Source: Candidatus Segatella mututuai (GTDB lineage: Bacteria > Bacteroidota > Bacteroidia > Bacteroidales > Bacteroidaceae). From it: a stretch of DNA of 64,000 bases. The stretch is taken from NCBI GenBank assembly GCA_002439605.1, contig DJOI01000086.1:1-64000 (forward strand), in the 5' to 3' direction. The notes beneath the pieces are model-generated. The model had not been told where the DNA came from. It searched no databases and saw only the letters and a list, made by a program, of their open reading frames with translations. Position numbers and translations under genes: made by a program. Of this stretch, positions 55,924 through 63,798 are shown in pieces; the first letter of the stretch is position 1, and each line of letters opens with the position of its first letter.

Positions 55924-58900
55924 CTACTTGTTGTCTAATATGCGTTGATAATCTTGAAGTCTCTTGTGCAAGCCGTTGCGCCCAGAGATAGGCAGCTCTA
56001 TTTCCAAGCCATCGTCAAGCGTCTGGTTGAGTCGGCTGACGGCTGTGTTGACCCCATCGAGGGATGCCATCACCCCAGAATTGTCATTGCTCACGTTGAC
56101 AATCGGGGCGACCACGGAGCTGCTCGCACCCTGCCCCAACGCCCGTGTGATGTCATCTGCGGTCAGCGAGCCCACGGTGTTGGAACGCTGTGCACGGTCT
56201 ATGAGGTCGAAGGCAGGACGGATGGCTGAGTTGTTGACGGCATTGTGATTGGCGACGAACTCGCCCTCATGTACTACGCCAGCCTCCCGTCGATAGCGAC
56301 TTCCACCCGTGTAACCACCCGAATAGTATCCAGTAGCCTCTGCCTGGTGCTGCTTCTTGATGGTGGCAATCTGGAGCATGCCTGCGGCCGTGGCCAAGCC
56401 TGCGGCTATAGGTGCCATGATCCAACCTGTCACAGGAATCTTCGCCGCGGATGAATAGGCGTTGATGGCAGCCATGGCTGTTGAAGCTATAGCCTGCGCA
56501 ATCTCTATCTTCATCGCCTTTTTGTTAGCCTTGGACTTCGCCTCCGCCAACTCCTTGTCACGTTTCTCCTCCAGCTTCTTCTTTTTCTTGGAGTTATTGC
56601 CCGCTGCAGCAATCTGCTTCTCGTAGTTTTTGGAAATCTTGGCCTGCTCCAAGTCAGAGCAAGCTTGCGCATAAGAGGATGCTGCGGAAAGGATGTTGTT
56701 GATGCCATTGTAGGCGACTTGCGTCTGCTGCACCATATTGTCGAGAAAATCTGCCGTGACCTGCGCCTTGGCTTGCATGTAGGCCGCGTGGTTTTGCTCA
56801 TCAGAGCCATATAGCTCCTTTAGCTTCTCCATGGTGTTTTGGTAGTTCTTGACTTGTGAGACGAAGTAGCCACCAAAACTGCCATTGGAGGATTGTGTGT
56901 CGCCAGCTGCAGCCTTGGCGCCATTGACCATCTCGGAGGTCTTGGAGTCTATCTTGACTTGCAGCGAGCCAGCGCCGTGGTCTTCCGCCTCCGCCTGATT
57001 TCGCTTGGCGGCGAACTGTCGTGTCATCTCCAAGCTCATCTGCTCATATTCCTCTTCGGTTATGAGTTTCTTTTCCCAGAGAGCCTTCAAGCCATTCATG
57101 TACATCTGCTCCTGCTCGGCAAGGTCTTGCTTGCCAAACTCCTGACGTAAGGTCTTGAGCATATCCATGTAGGTCTCCTGCTGCTGAAGCTGGTGGTCGA
57201 GCGCTGCCTGTTCCATCTCTGCCTTCAAGTCGAGCCACTCCTCGCTACCCTGGTTATAAAGGGCGAGACGCTTCTGCATGGCATCGGCCTCATTCTGATA
57301 GAGGGCTTCATCAAGAGCCACGTCGTTTTGGTATATCTTGGAGTTTTTGTCGCTGTATTGTGCCTTGATATTGGCCTCGTTAAGAAGTCGCTCACGCTCT
57401 ATGTCCTTCTCACGCATCTTGATGATGGCTTCATCATGCTGCTTGCTTGCGTTGACCTTATCATCAAGCAATTGCTTGTATTCATTGCTATCCTCGCCAT
57501 AAAGAGCCTTAAGTTTCTCAACGCCTTGTAACGTGATTTTCTCACGGTCATCAATAAACTGCCGATAACTCTTCGTGCCATCCGCATAAGCCTTGGCATT
57601 GTCTGCCATCAAACTATTAGTCTCAGCCTTGATGGCATCGGCCGCATGCTTCTGCGCCTTGCGAGCTGCAGCCTCACGCTTGCGCGCCTCTGCAGCAGCC
57701 TTCTTCTCCGCTTTCTCACGAGCCTTGCGCTCCTTCTCGGTCTCTTGGTGAGCATTGTTGGTGTTATTATTATTGTCCAAATTCTGTCGCACCTGCTTGA
57801 CCTCTTGGCTCTGCATGTCCTTGCCATAGACCTCGGTGATGGCATGAATCATCTGGTCTCGCTCGTGGATTTTGTCGTTCAAGTCCCGCAATTCACGGCG
57901 GAACTTGTCAGTCGAATCTTGCGTAGTATTGCCAACAGAACCCCAAGAAGTGGTGTAAGTATAGCCAGAACCAGCATTCTTGGCATTGTCATAGTTTTGC
58001 TGAACCTGTTTCTGCTTAATGGTCAAGCCAGCCTTTTCCTCTGCCAACTGCTGGATTTTTTTCTTGGCACCCTGCACCTCATAGAGATGCACGAGCGACT
58101 TGATATAGTCATCGAGAGCCTTCTTGTTTTCCTGATACTTACCAGTCGTCTTGTCAATGTTGGCATTGTAATTTGGAACTATTCTATTTAACTCTGCGAT
58201 GGCCGTATAGCGGTCTTTGAGCGAGTTGGTCTCGTCCATCGCAACCTTGCGGAGATTTTCGAGTTTCAATTGCTCCTCGACAATCTCTTTCTGTGCATCC
58301 TTGCGAATGTCGTTGAGAGCCTCCTGTGCCTTGGTCGCCGCATCCGTCTTGCATGTCAAGTCCATGACCATTGCCACCAAGGTTGTCACGGCTGCAGCGA
58401 CCGCCAAGTATGGGTGAGCCACGAGCAAAGCCCAGAGCTTCTTGGTGCCAGCCACTACCACGTTGTTCCACACGGCTATGGCCTTGAGTTTGACGATATG
58501 GGCTGTCTCTGCCACTGCCAATGCGACGATGGTGGCAGTGAGGGCTATCATGGTGGTGCGATACTTGATGACGAAATCAATGATGGAGGACAATATGCGC
58601 ACCGTGATGCTTGCCGTGGAAATGCAAAGACGAGCTGCAGGATAGAGTTTCTCGCCCAACTCGATGGATAGGTCGAGGAAACATTTCTTTGCCTTGTCGA
58701 GTGAGGCTTGCACACTCTCATTCTGGGTGTTGAACTCGTTGATGACAGACGTGCCATCGGCGTATGACTGGGTGGCGAGGTCTTGCGCCGTCTTGATGTC
58801 ATCCAGCTTATCAGCGAGGACGGTAAGAACGCCCGTAGCACGAGAGCCGTCCATCTTCATCTCCTCGAACATTGGCGCAAGGTCGGCGAAACCGCCCTTG

Positions 58901-60510
58901 GCTCTCATGGCTGCCAGGAACTGAAGGAGCGCCTTGTTGGCATCCTCCTTCAAGACCTTGGAAAACTCCTTGACGTTGAGCCCCGCTATCTTGGCAAACC
59001 TGGCGGAATCCTGAAACATCTTGGCCAATAGGTTTTGGACAGCCGTGGCTGCGGTCTCGTCCTGCTGCATGTTTTGGTCGAGGACGGAGGCGAGCCCCAT
59101 GATCTGCGCCTGTGTGAACCCAGCCTGCTTGCCCACACCAGCCACACGGGCGGTGAAGTCAACGAGGTAGCCAGCCGATGCGGAAGAGTTCTGCGCCAGC
59201 TCATTGACGGCGGAGCCAGTCGCCAGCATGGCTCCTCGCAAACCCTTGGTCTTGTCCTCTCCAAACATCTGGGCGAGTTTGCCTATCTGCGAGACCGCCT
59301 TGTCACCCAAGTCGTCGCCCAGGGCTACATTGATTTTATCGGCTCCATCGACGAACTCCTCGACCGCAGCTGTCGAGGTGATGCCCAATCGGCCAGCATC
59401 CTCTGCCAGCTGGTTGAGCTTCTGGCGAGGGGTGCGCGTGTCCATCCGCTTGAAATCCTCGTTCATGCGTTCCACCTCCTCTGCAGCCTGACCTGTATAT
59501 TTGCGGACATTGGTCATCTCATCATCCATCTTGGCATATTCCTCGACACACTTCTTGACGGTCAGCGTGACACCCGAAACGGCTGCGATGGCTCCCAAGG
59601 CGATACCCTGCATACGATTGAACCAGTCGGCGGATCGACTAATCCAAGACTGCTGTGCCCTGCCCTCGGCACGCACCGCCTCCAACTCAACCTTGAGTTG
59701 CTTGGCTTGCCGCTGCATCTGCTTGAATGCCTCCGTGCCACGATCCATGCCCCTCATCTCTTGGTTGAGAATCTTGATGGAGTACTCCAAATCACGTATG
59801 GAGGATATCTTCAGATGGCTCATCGTGGCATTGACCAGCTGCATCTGCCGCTTGGTCTCCCTGATGTCCCCATTGGTCTTGTCTATCTCCTTGTCGTATT
59901 GCGACATAAGCGTGACCACTTTTTGCTCGCTCAGACGTATACGCTCCAACTCTGCCTCCACAAGTTTCAACTGTGCGGCACGGCTGGCATACATCGTGGA
60001 CGTAGGGTCATAGTCGGCCATCTGCGAACGCAACTTGCCTGCCGTGAAATTGAGGTCGTTGAGTGAGGCGTGCTTCAAGTTGGAGAGTGTCGCCGTCATG
60101 CGCTGCGCCTCCTCGTCGGCTTGTCGGGTCGCCCCCTTGATGGCAAGCACCTGCTCCTTGACCTTGGCAAGCTGCGTGTCGAGCTTGGCATAATCAGAAG
60201 GGTCTGACACCGCTTTCATCTGCCCCTTCAGATGGCGTGCAGCCTTCTCGAGCTGTCCAAGACTGGCGGAAGAAAGGTTATCGAGCGTCTCCTTGACGCT
60301 CATGGTGGAATTTTTGAATTGCTTCATCTCTCGCTCGGCAGCCTTCAGGTCCTTGGCGAGGGACGCGCCCAAACGAGAATCGCCCGTCGAGAAAGCATCC
60401 TGCTTAGCCTTCTTGAGACGAGCGACCTTGTCTTCCAACTCCTTGAGACGATTTTTCGCCTCCTCAGAGTTGAGTTTGACTACGGTGGTATATACCTCTT
60501 GTCTTGCCAT
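55924..60510 (-). CDS. Phage tail tape measure protein
   Basis: 1528 residues. A long coiled N-terminal part (about 1-285) precedes a TP901-type core (about 320-620, with MDTRTPRQKLNQLAEDAGRL and ADKINVALGDDLGDKAVSQIG in part). Hydrophobic segments lie near 640-720, further coiled and Ala/Lys-rich regions near 900-1100, and a hydrophobic, Gly-rich end near 1340-1420 (VHEGEFVANHNAVNNSAI). This protein sets the length of the tail tube and is ejected with DNA; its presence means a siphovirus- or myovirus-type tail. The start overlaps the stop of the upstream gene by one base. Confidence 0.92.
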   Translation of the reverse strand: MARQEVYTTVVKLNSEEAKNRLKELEDKVARLKKAKQDAFSTGDSRLGASLAKDLKAAEREMKQFKNSTMSVKETLDNLSSASLGQLEKAARHLKGQMKAVSDPSDYAKLDTQLAKVKEQVLAIKGATRQADEEAQRMTATLSNLKHASLNDLNFTAGKLRSQMADYDPTSTMYASRAAQLKLVEAELERIRLSEQKVVTLMSQYDKEIDKTNGDIRETKRQMQLVNATMSHLKISSIRDLEYSIKILNQEMRGMDRGTEAFKQMQRQAKQLKVELEAVRAEGRAQQSWISRSADWFNRMQGIALGAIAAVSGVTLTVKKCVEEYAKMDDEMTNVRKYTGQAAEEVERMNEDFKRMDTRTPRQKLNQLAEDAGRLGITSTAAVEEFVDGADKINVALGDDLGDKAVSQIGKLAQMFGEDKTKGLRGAMLATGSAVNELAQNSSASAGYLVDFTARVAGVGKQAGFTQAQIMGLASVLDQNMQQDETAATAVQNLLAKMFQDSARFAKIAGLNVKEFSKVLKEDANKALLQFLAAMRAKGGFADLAPMFEEMKMDGSRATGVLTVLADKLDDIKTAQDLATQSYADGTSVINEFNTQNESVQASLDKAKKCFLDLSIELGEKLYPAARLCISTASITVRILSSIIDFVIKYRTTMIALTATIVALAVAETAHIVKLKAIAVWNNVVVAGTKKLWALLVAHPYLAVAAAVTTLVAMVMDLTCKTDAATKAQEALNDIRKDAQKEIVEEQLKLENLRKVAMDETNSLKDRYTAIAELNRIVPNYNANIDKTTGKYQENKKALDDYIKSLVHLYEVQGAKKKIQQLAEEKAGLTIKQKQVQQNYDNAKNAGSGYTYTTSWGSVGNTTQDSTDKFRRELRDLNDKIHERDQMIHAITEVYGKDMQSQEVKQVRQNLDNNNNTNNAHQETEKERKAREKAEKKAAAEARKREAAARKAQKHAADAIKAETNSLMADNAKAYADGTKSYRQFIDDREKITLQGVEKLKALYGEDSNEYKQLLDDKVNASKQHDEAIIKMREKDIERERLLNEANIKAQYSDKNSKIYQNDVALDEALYQNEADAMQKRLALYNQGSEEWLDLKAEMEQAALDHQLQQQETYMDMLKTLRQEFGKQDLAEQEQMYMNGLKALWEKKLITEEEYEQMSLEMTRQFAAKRNQAEAEDHGAGSLQVKIDSKTSEMVNGAKAAAGDTQSSNGSFGGYFVSQVKNYQNTMEKLKELYGSDEQNHAAYMQAKAQVTADFLDNMVQQTQVAYNGINNILSAASSYAQACSDLEQAKISKNYEKQIAAAGNNSKKKKKLEEKRDKELAEAKSKANKKAMKIEIAQAIASTAMAAINAYSSAAKIPVTGWIMAPIAAGLATAAGMLQIATIKKQHQAEATGYYSGGYTGGSRYRREAGVVHEGEFVANHNAVNNSAIRPAFDLIDRAQRSNTVGSLTADDITRALGQGASSSVVAPIVNVSNDNSGVMASLDGVNTAVSRLNQTLDDGLEIELPISGRNGLHKRLQDYQRILDNK

Positions 60511-61088
60511 TATTGGGTGACTTGTATATAGCTATTATATAATAATGTGGAATGTGGGTTGAAGTTGACGACCTTGACGGTATAGCCTTTGGTGCCCCAC
60601 CTCCACCAAAGGAATCTGTGTTTGTATTGCTTAGCAACTATGGTCTGAAGGCTGTCCCTGGCCTTGTAGGTCAGGATGGAATCAGCCGTGTCGAGCCTTA
60701 GCGAGAGCCATGCGTCATCGTATGCGAAAACAGAATTTCGTCTGGTGGCCTTCACCGTGTCAGCGGTGCTTATCGCCACACGCTGGTCGGCGACCACCTG
60801 GCGAACTTTCAACTGCAAGTCTTCGAGCAATCGCCTGTCAGCAGCCACCAACTTGTATTCTCCCCTGTCCATGACCATCACCTGCTGCGTGATGAGCTTG
60901 ACGGAATCACGGATGGTGTCACGCTGCATGGGTGCATACTGCAACTGCAGCTCGTGAAGCTGCCGTCGCAGCGTCTCATTGTCTCTCTCCTGCCTATGGT
61001 CGAAAAAGAGGAAGCTGCCGATTATCATCAGCAGCACCATCAAGAGCGAGATGCCCTTGGAGAGTTTGTCCTTAGACCCCTGTTTCAT
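60510..61088 (-). CDS. N-anchored phage protein, DUF6549-like, possible spanin
   Basis: 192 residues. One N-terminal helix (ISLLMVLLMIIGSFLFF, about 13-29) leads to a charged coiled-coil (about 33-110) and a conserved end with HRFLWWRWGTKGYTVKVVNF. From memory this end matches DUF6549 of Bacteroidota phages. Position beside endolysin and holin, one helix and a periplasmic coiled coil fit an inner-membrane spanin (Rz-like); the function is inferred. Confidence 0.6.
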   Translation of the reverse strand: MKQGSKDKLSKGISLLMVLLMIIGSFLFFDHRQERDNETLRRQLHELQLQYAPMQRDTIRDSVKLITQQVMVMDRGEYKLVAADRRLLEDLQLKVRQVVADQRVAISTADTVKATRRNSVFAYDDAWLSLRLDTADSILTYKARDSLQTIVAKQYKHRFLWWRWGTKGYTVKVVNFNPHSTLLYNSYIQVTQ

Positions 61089-61097
61089 GTCAATCAG

Positions 61098-61547
61098 CTA
61101 TTTGATGTCAGCGTATTCAGGGATGGCATCGAAGCATGGGCACTCCTTGATGCGTTCCCAAGGATCCACCTTGCCGTTGTGATTGGTATCTGGCGAGATG
61201 TCACGATGCCCCAAGATCTTGGCATCAGGATAACGCTGTTTCAACTCAGCGAGGAGCTTGCGGAGCGAAGCCTTCTGCTCTGGCGTGCGGTTGTCGATAG
61301 GCTTGCCTGTGCGAGAGATGCCCCCCATGTAAGCCACATTGACTGACTCGTGGTTGTGTCCCTTGACACCATTGGAAGGCAAGTCCTCAGTCATAAGCTG
61401 GGTAATCTTGCCATTTGCCTCCACGACATGGTGATAACCAGGATAGTGCCAGCCCTTGTTGGAGAATTCCTTGAGCAAGGCATCGACAGACCAAGTCTGG
61501 CGGCTTGCAGTGCAATGAACGAAAATGTACTTAATCTTCCTTTTCAT
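61098..61547 (-). CDS. Phage endolysin, N-acetylmuramoyl-L-alanine amidase (Amidase_2)
   Basis: 149 residues, T7-lysozyme-like. Zinc ligands: His 11 in FVHCTA, His 114 in LGHRDISPD and Cys 138 in ECPCFDAI. No signal peptide, so release needs a holin, and the candidate is the next gene upstream (17-bp overlap). It cuts the amide bond between MurNAc and L-Ala to lyse the host. Confidence 0.93.
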   Translation of the reverse strand: MKRKIKYIFVHCTASRQTWSVDALLKEFSNKGWHYPGYHHVVEANGKITQLMTEDLPSNGVKGHNHESVNVAYMGGISRTGKPIDNRTPEQKASLRKLLAELKQRYPDAKILGHRDISPDTNHNGKVDPWERIKECPCFDAIPEYADIK

Positions 61548-61776
61548 TTTTGCTATGATTAAAAAGTTTGTTCCTTATATTTTCAAACTTGGCATCGATG
61601 GCAATGCCAACTCCAAAGATAGATGCCACATACATGATGGACTGACCAAAATACCAGAGCACGTTGTCAGTCACATCCTTGGACAGGAAGTAGCTGATAT
61701 AGACCAGTGCAATGGCGAAAGCCAAGACGGCCATGGCAGAGCCGTATTGAACCCATTCCTTAGTATTTCTCTGCAT
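61531..61776 (-). CDS. Holin-like small membrane protein
   Basis: 81 residues from ATG 61776 (MQRNTKEWVQYG). Two hydrophobic helices (AMAVLAFAIALVYISYFL and VLWYFGQSIMYVASIFGVGI in part) are followed by a charged C-terminus (KNEKED). This is the layout of class II-type holins, and it sits directly upstream of the endolysin. No specific holin family recognised. Confidence 0.6.
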   Translation of the reverse strand: MQRNTKEWVQYGSAMAVLAFAIALVYISYFLSKDVTDNVLWYFGQSIMYVASIFGVGIAIDAKFENIRNKLFNHSKNEKED

Positions 61777-61820
61777 ATTATCTTTTTTGATGCAAAGATA
61801 ACAGGACACGCATGGATATA

Positions 61821-61857
61821 AAAATACGGCTTAACCAGCCGAAACCGATTAAGCCGT
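61821..61857 (-). terminator. Terminator closing the DGR transcription unit
   Basis: Perfect 9-bp stem ACGGCTTAA (61826-61834) and TTAAGCCGT (61849-61857), followed by ATTTTTATAT on the minus strand. It separates the DGR genes from the lysis genes. Confidence 0.8.
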
Positions 61858-61886
61858 CAAGATATGGTTATAAATGATGGCAAAAG

Positions 61887-62366
61887 CTATTGATATAGAC
61901 TCCAGTCAATGGCATCCTTCCTCGCCCACCCCTCGTTGATGGTGTCGTTAATGTGCCTCTGAACCGATAGATAAAAAGCCTTGAAGTCTTGCAATGTGGA
62001 GAATTCCTTGTAAACAGGTGTGTCCTCAGTGCCAAGCTTCACCTTGTATGGCAAGCTCTCGCCCTGCGTCTGCACAGCGAGGTCGTATGCAGCCTTGTAG
62101 TTGGCCTGGTTCTCTGCGGATAGCCACACCAATTGGTTGTCGTATCTGAGTCCAGACAAGATCTTAAGGTCTGTCTGCTCATTTATGAAATTGGTGATGA
62201 TGGTCTTGACCTCCTCAAGCGTTGGCTTGGAATAGAACCGATGCTCCATGTAGTCAGCCGATCCATCCTCTTTTTTTTGCACATCGAAGCGGATGCGCCA
62301 ATAGCCCCTCACAGGATTTGTACATTCCAAGAGCTGCACATCAGGGCTACCATTGATTTTTTCCAT
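61887..62366 (-). CDS. Hypothetical phage protein downstream of the DGR reverse transcriptase
   Basis: 159 residues; I do not recognise the family. It begins MEKINGSPDVQLLECTNPVR and has a middle with LRYDNQLVWLSAENQANYKA, reminiscent of short tail-fibre-associated proteins. Its ATG (62364-62366) follows directly after a TAA at 62367-62369 in the shifted frame of the reverse transcriptase gene, indicating an original gene junction. It is the last gene before the terminator at 61821-61857 and probably belongs to the DGR transcript. Confidence 0.65.
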   Translation of the reverse strand: MEKINGSPDVQLLECTNPVRGYWRIRFDVQKKEDGSADYMEHRFYSKPTLEEVKTIITNFINEQTDLKILSGLRYDNQLVWLSAENQANYKAAYDLAVQTQGESLPYKVKLGTEDTPVYKEFSTLQDFKAFYLSVQRHINDTINEGWARKDAIDWSLYQ

Positions 62367-63670
62367 TTAAGTGAAAATGTATTTGGTTTTACCATTGCCA
62401 AACGAGACGGCCTTGATGGTCGTCTCGAAAGGCAATCCATCAGGAGAATCTCAGCTATTTGGCTAAGCACATTTTTCATCTCTGCCGAGTTGGTGATGAA
62501 TTTCTTCATCTGCCCCCCCATCTCAACTGAAACCACACATCGGTCGTCACCCTCCTTGGTCTTGACCCCTAATTGGAAGTCATGGACAATCACCTGCAGG
62601 TTGGTCAACTCACGGATGGAGATGGTCTCACCCGGAAAATATTTCTGGCCATTCTCTGGCTTGTAACTCACATTTAGATCTTTGAAAGATTTCATCGTTT
62701 TTTCTCCTATCAGTTTATTGTTAAGATTGGCGCAATCGGCATGCTTGGTCATGCCCCAGAACGAGGCGATGAGTTCACGGCGACGTTTGCGCGATTTGAC
62801 TTTTTTGATTTTTGCAGCGAACTTCTCTTTGATGCGCTTGCGAAGCTGCACATGGTCTGGATAGATGACATATCCCACAAAGTCGATGCCTTCGGTGACG
62901 GGGAAGACTCGCTCGTTTGGCTTGATCTCGAATCCAATGGACTCCAGCATCTCGTGTATGGCATCACGGATCACCCATAGCTCAGCCTTGGATTCGGCAA
63001 GCACCAGACCGTCGTCACAATATCTGAAGTAATGCTTGACAGCCATCTCATCTTTAAGCGGGTGGTCGAGGTGTATGGAGAGGATGAGATTGCCAGTGGC
63101 CTGTGAGGTGCGAAGCCCGAAGCTGATGCCCTGCTCCAGAAGGTCGATGAGACTGCCCAGTATCTTGAGCAAGGTCTTGTCCTTGAAGACGTGGGCATAG
63201 GCATCCTTGGCCAACTGGTGGTCAACATTGTCATAGAAATGACGGATGTCGAACTGATAGGCATACCTGATATGGGGATTGTCACGAAGCGCTGCGCTCA
63301 CCTGCTGCATTATGTCGTGTGTGCCACGCCCCTTGATGCTCGCCCCTGTGGTGCGGATGAACCTGCGGTGCAGGTGTCGGTCAACCACCTGCATGATGGC
63401 ATGGCAGCCGATGCGCCTCTCCATCTTGACAATCTGCAATCTACGGTGCTTGCCATACTCGTATATGTCACGCTCACGGTATTCGGTCACGCTGAATGTG
63501 CCGTCGGCTATCTCTCGCTGCAGGTTGGCGATGGCCTCCTCACGATGAGCCAACAGCTCTTGCCCCTCACGGCACTGTTTGCGGACGGCGCCCCGAAGAA
63601 CTTGGTCGAAGGAGTCAGACATGTTTCCGTATTCGACGATTTCCTGTATGATATTGCCATCTCTCTGCAT
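62309..63670 (-). CDS. DGR reverse transcriptase with C-terminal extension (apparent frameshift near its end)
   Basis: 453 residues as read. RT blocks: the catalytic Asp in YQFDIRHFYDNVDHQL near 142, the DGR-type TSQATGNLILS (TSQ in place of the QGxxSP of other RTs) near 192, YFRYCDDGLVL near 217 and GIDFVGYVIYP near 262. A C-terminal block FWGMTKHADCANLNNKLI is typical of DGR RTs. A 110-residue extension starts at MKSFKDLNVSYKPENGQ. After NVLSQIAE (about 62445) the frame seems shifted by one base: the alternative frame reads DSPDGLPFETTIKAVSFGNG and ends at TAA 62367-62369, flush with the next gene. In DGRs this enzyme copies the template RNA with adenine errors. Confidence 0.9.
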   Translation of the reverse strand: MQRDGNIIQEIVEYGNMSDSFDQVLRGAVRKQCREGQELLAHREEAIANLQREIADGTFSVTEYRERDIYEYGKHRRLQIVKMERRIGCHAIMQVVDRHLHRRFIRTTGASIKGRGTHDIMQQVSAALRDNPHIRYAYQFDIRHFYDNVDHQLAKDAYAHVFKDKTLLKILGSLIDLLEQGISFGLRTSQATGNLILSIHLDHPLKDEMAVKHYFRYCDDGLVLAESKAELWVIRDAIHEMLESIGFEIKPNERVFPVTEGIDFVGYVIYPDHVQLRKRIKEKFAAKIKKVKSRKRRRELIASFWGMTKHADCANLNNKLIGEKTMKSFKDLNVSYKPENGQKYFPGETISIRELTNLQVIVHDFQLGVKTKEGDDRCVVSVEMGGQMKKFITNSAEMKNVLSQIAEILLMDCLSRRPSRPSRLAMVKPNTFSLKWKKSMVALMCSSWNVQIL

Positions 63671-63784
63671 AGCCTTCCTTTATGGGGTCCGACTTCTTCG
63701 AGTCCATGAAGAACCTACCAAACTCTACCCACCCCTTGATGTTTCGCTCCGTGAGCGTGGCTCGCCTCCCTCGGTCACTGCGAT

Positions 63785-63798
63785 GCCGACACGTCGGC
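63785..63798. repeat. Hairpin just after the variable gene
   Basis: GCCGACACGTCGGC: stem GCCGAC/GTCGGC around two bases. It touches the stop codon (63798-63800) of the variable protein, where DGR targets often have a hairpin needed for retrohoming. Confidence 0.5.

Noticed and set aside
63671..63797. Template repeat of the DGR between target gene and RT
   Set aside because: The 127 bp show no similarity to the variable stretch and no AAY-rich pattern.
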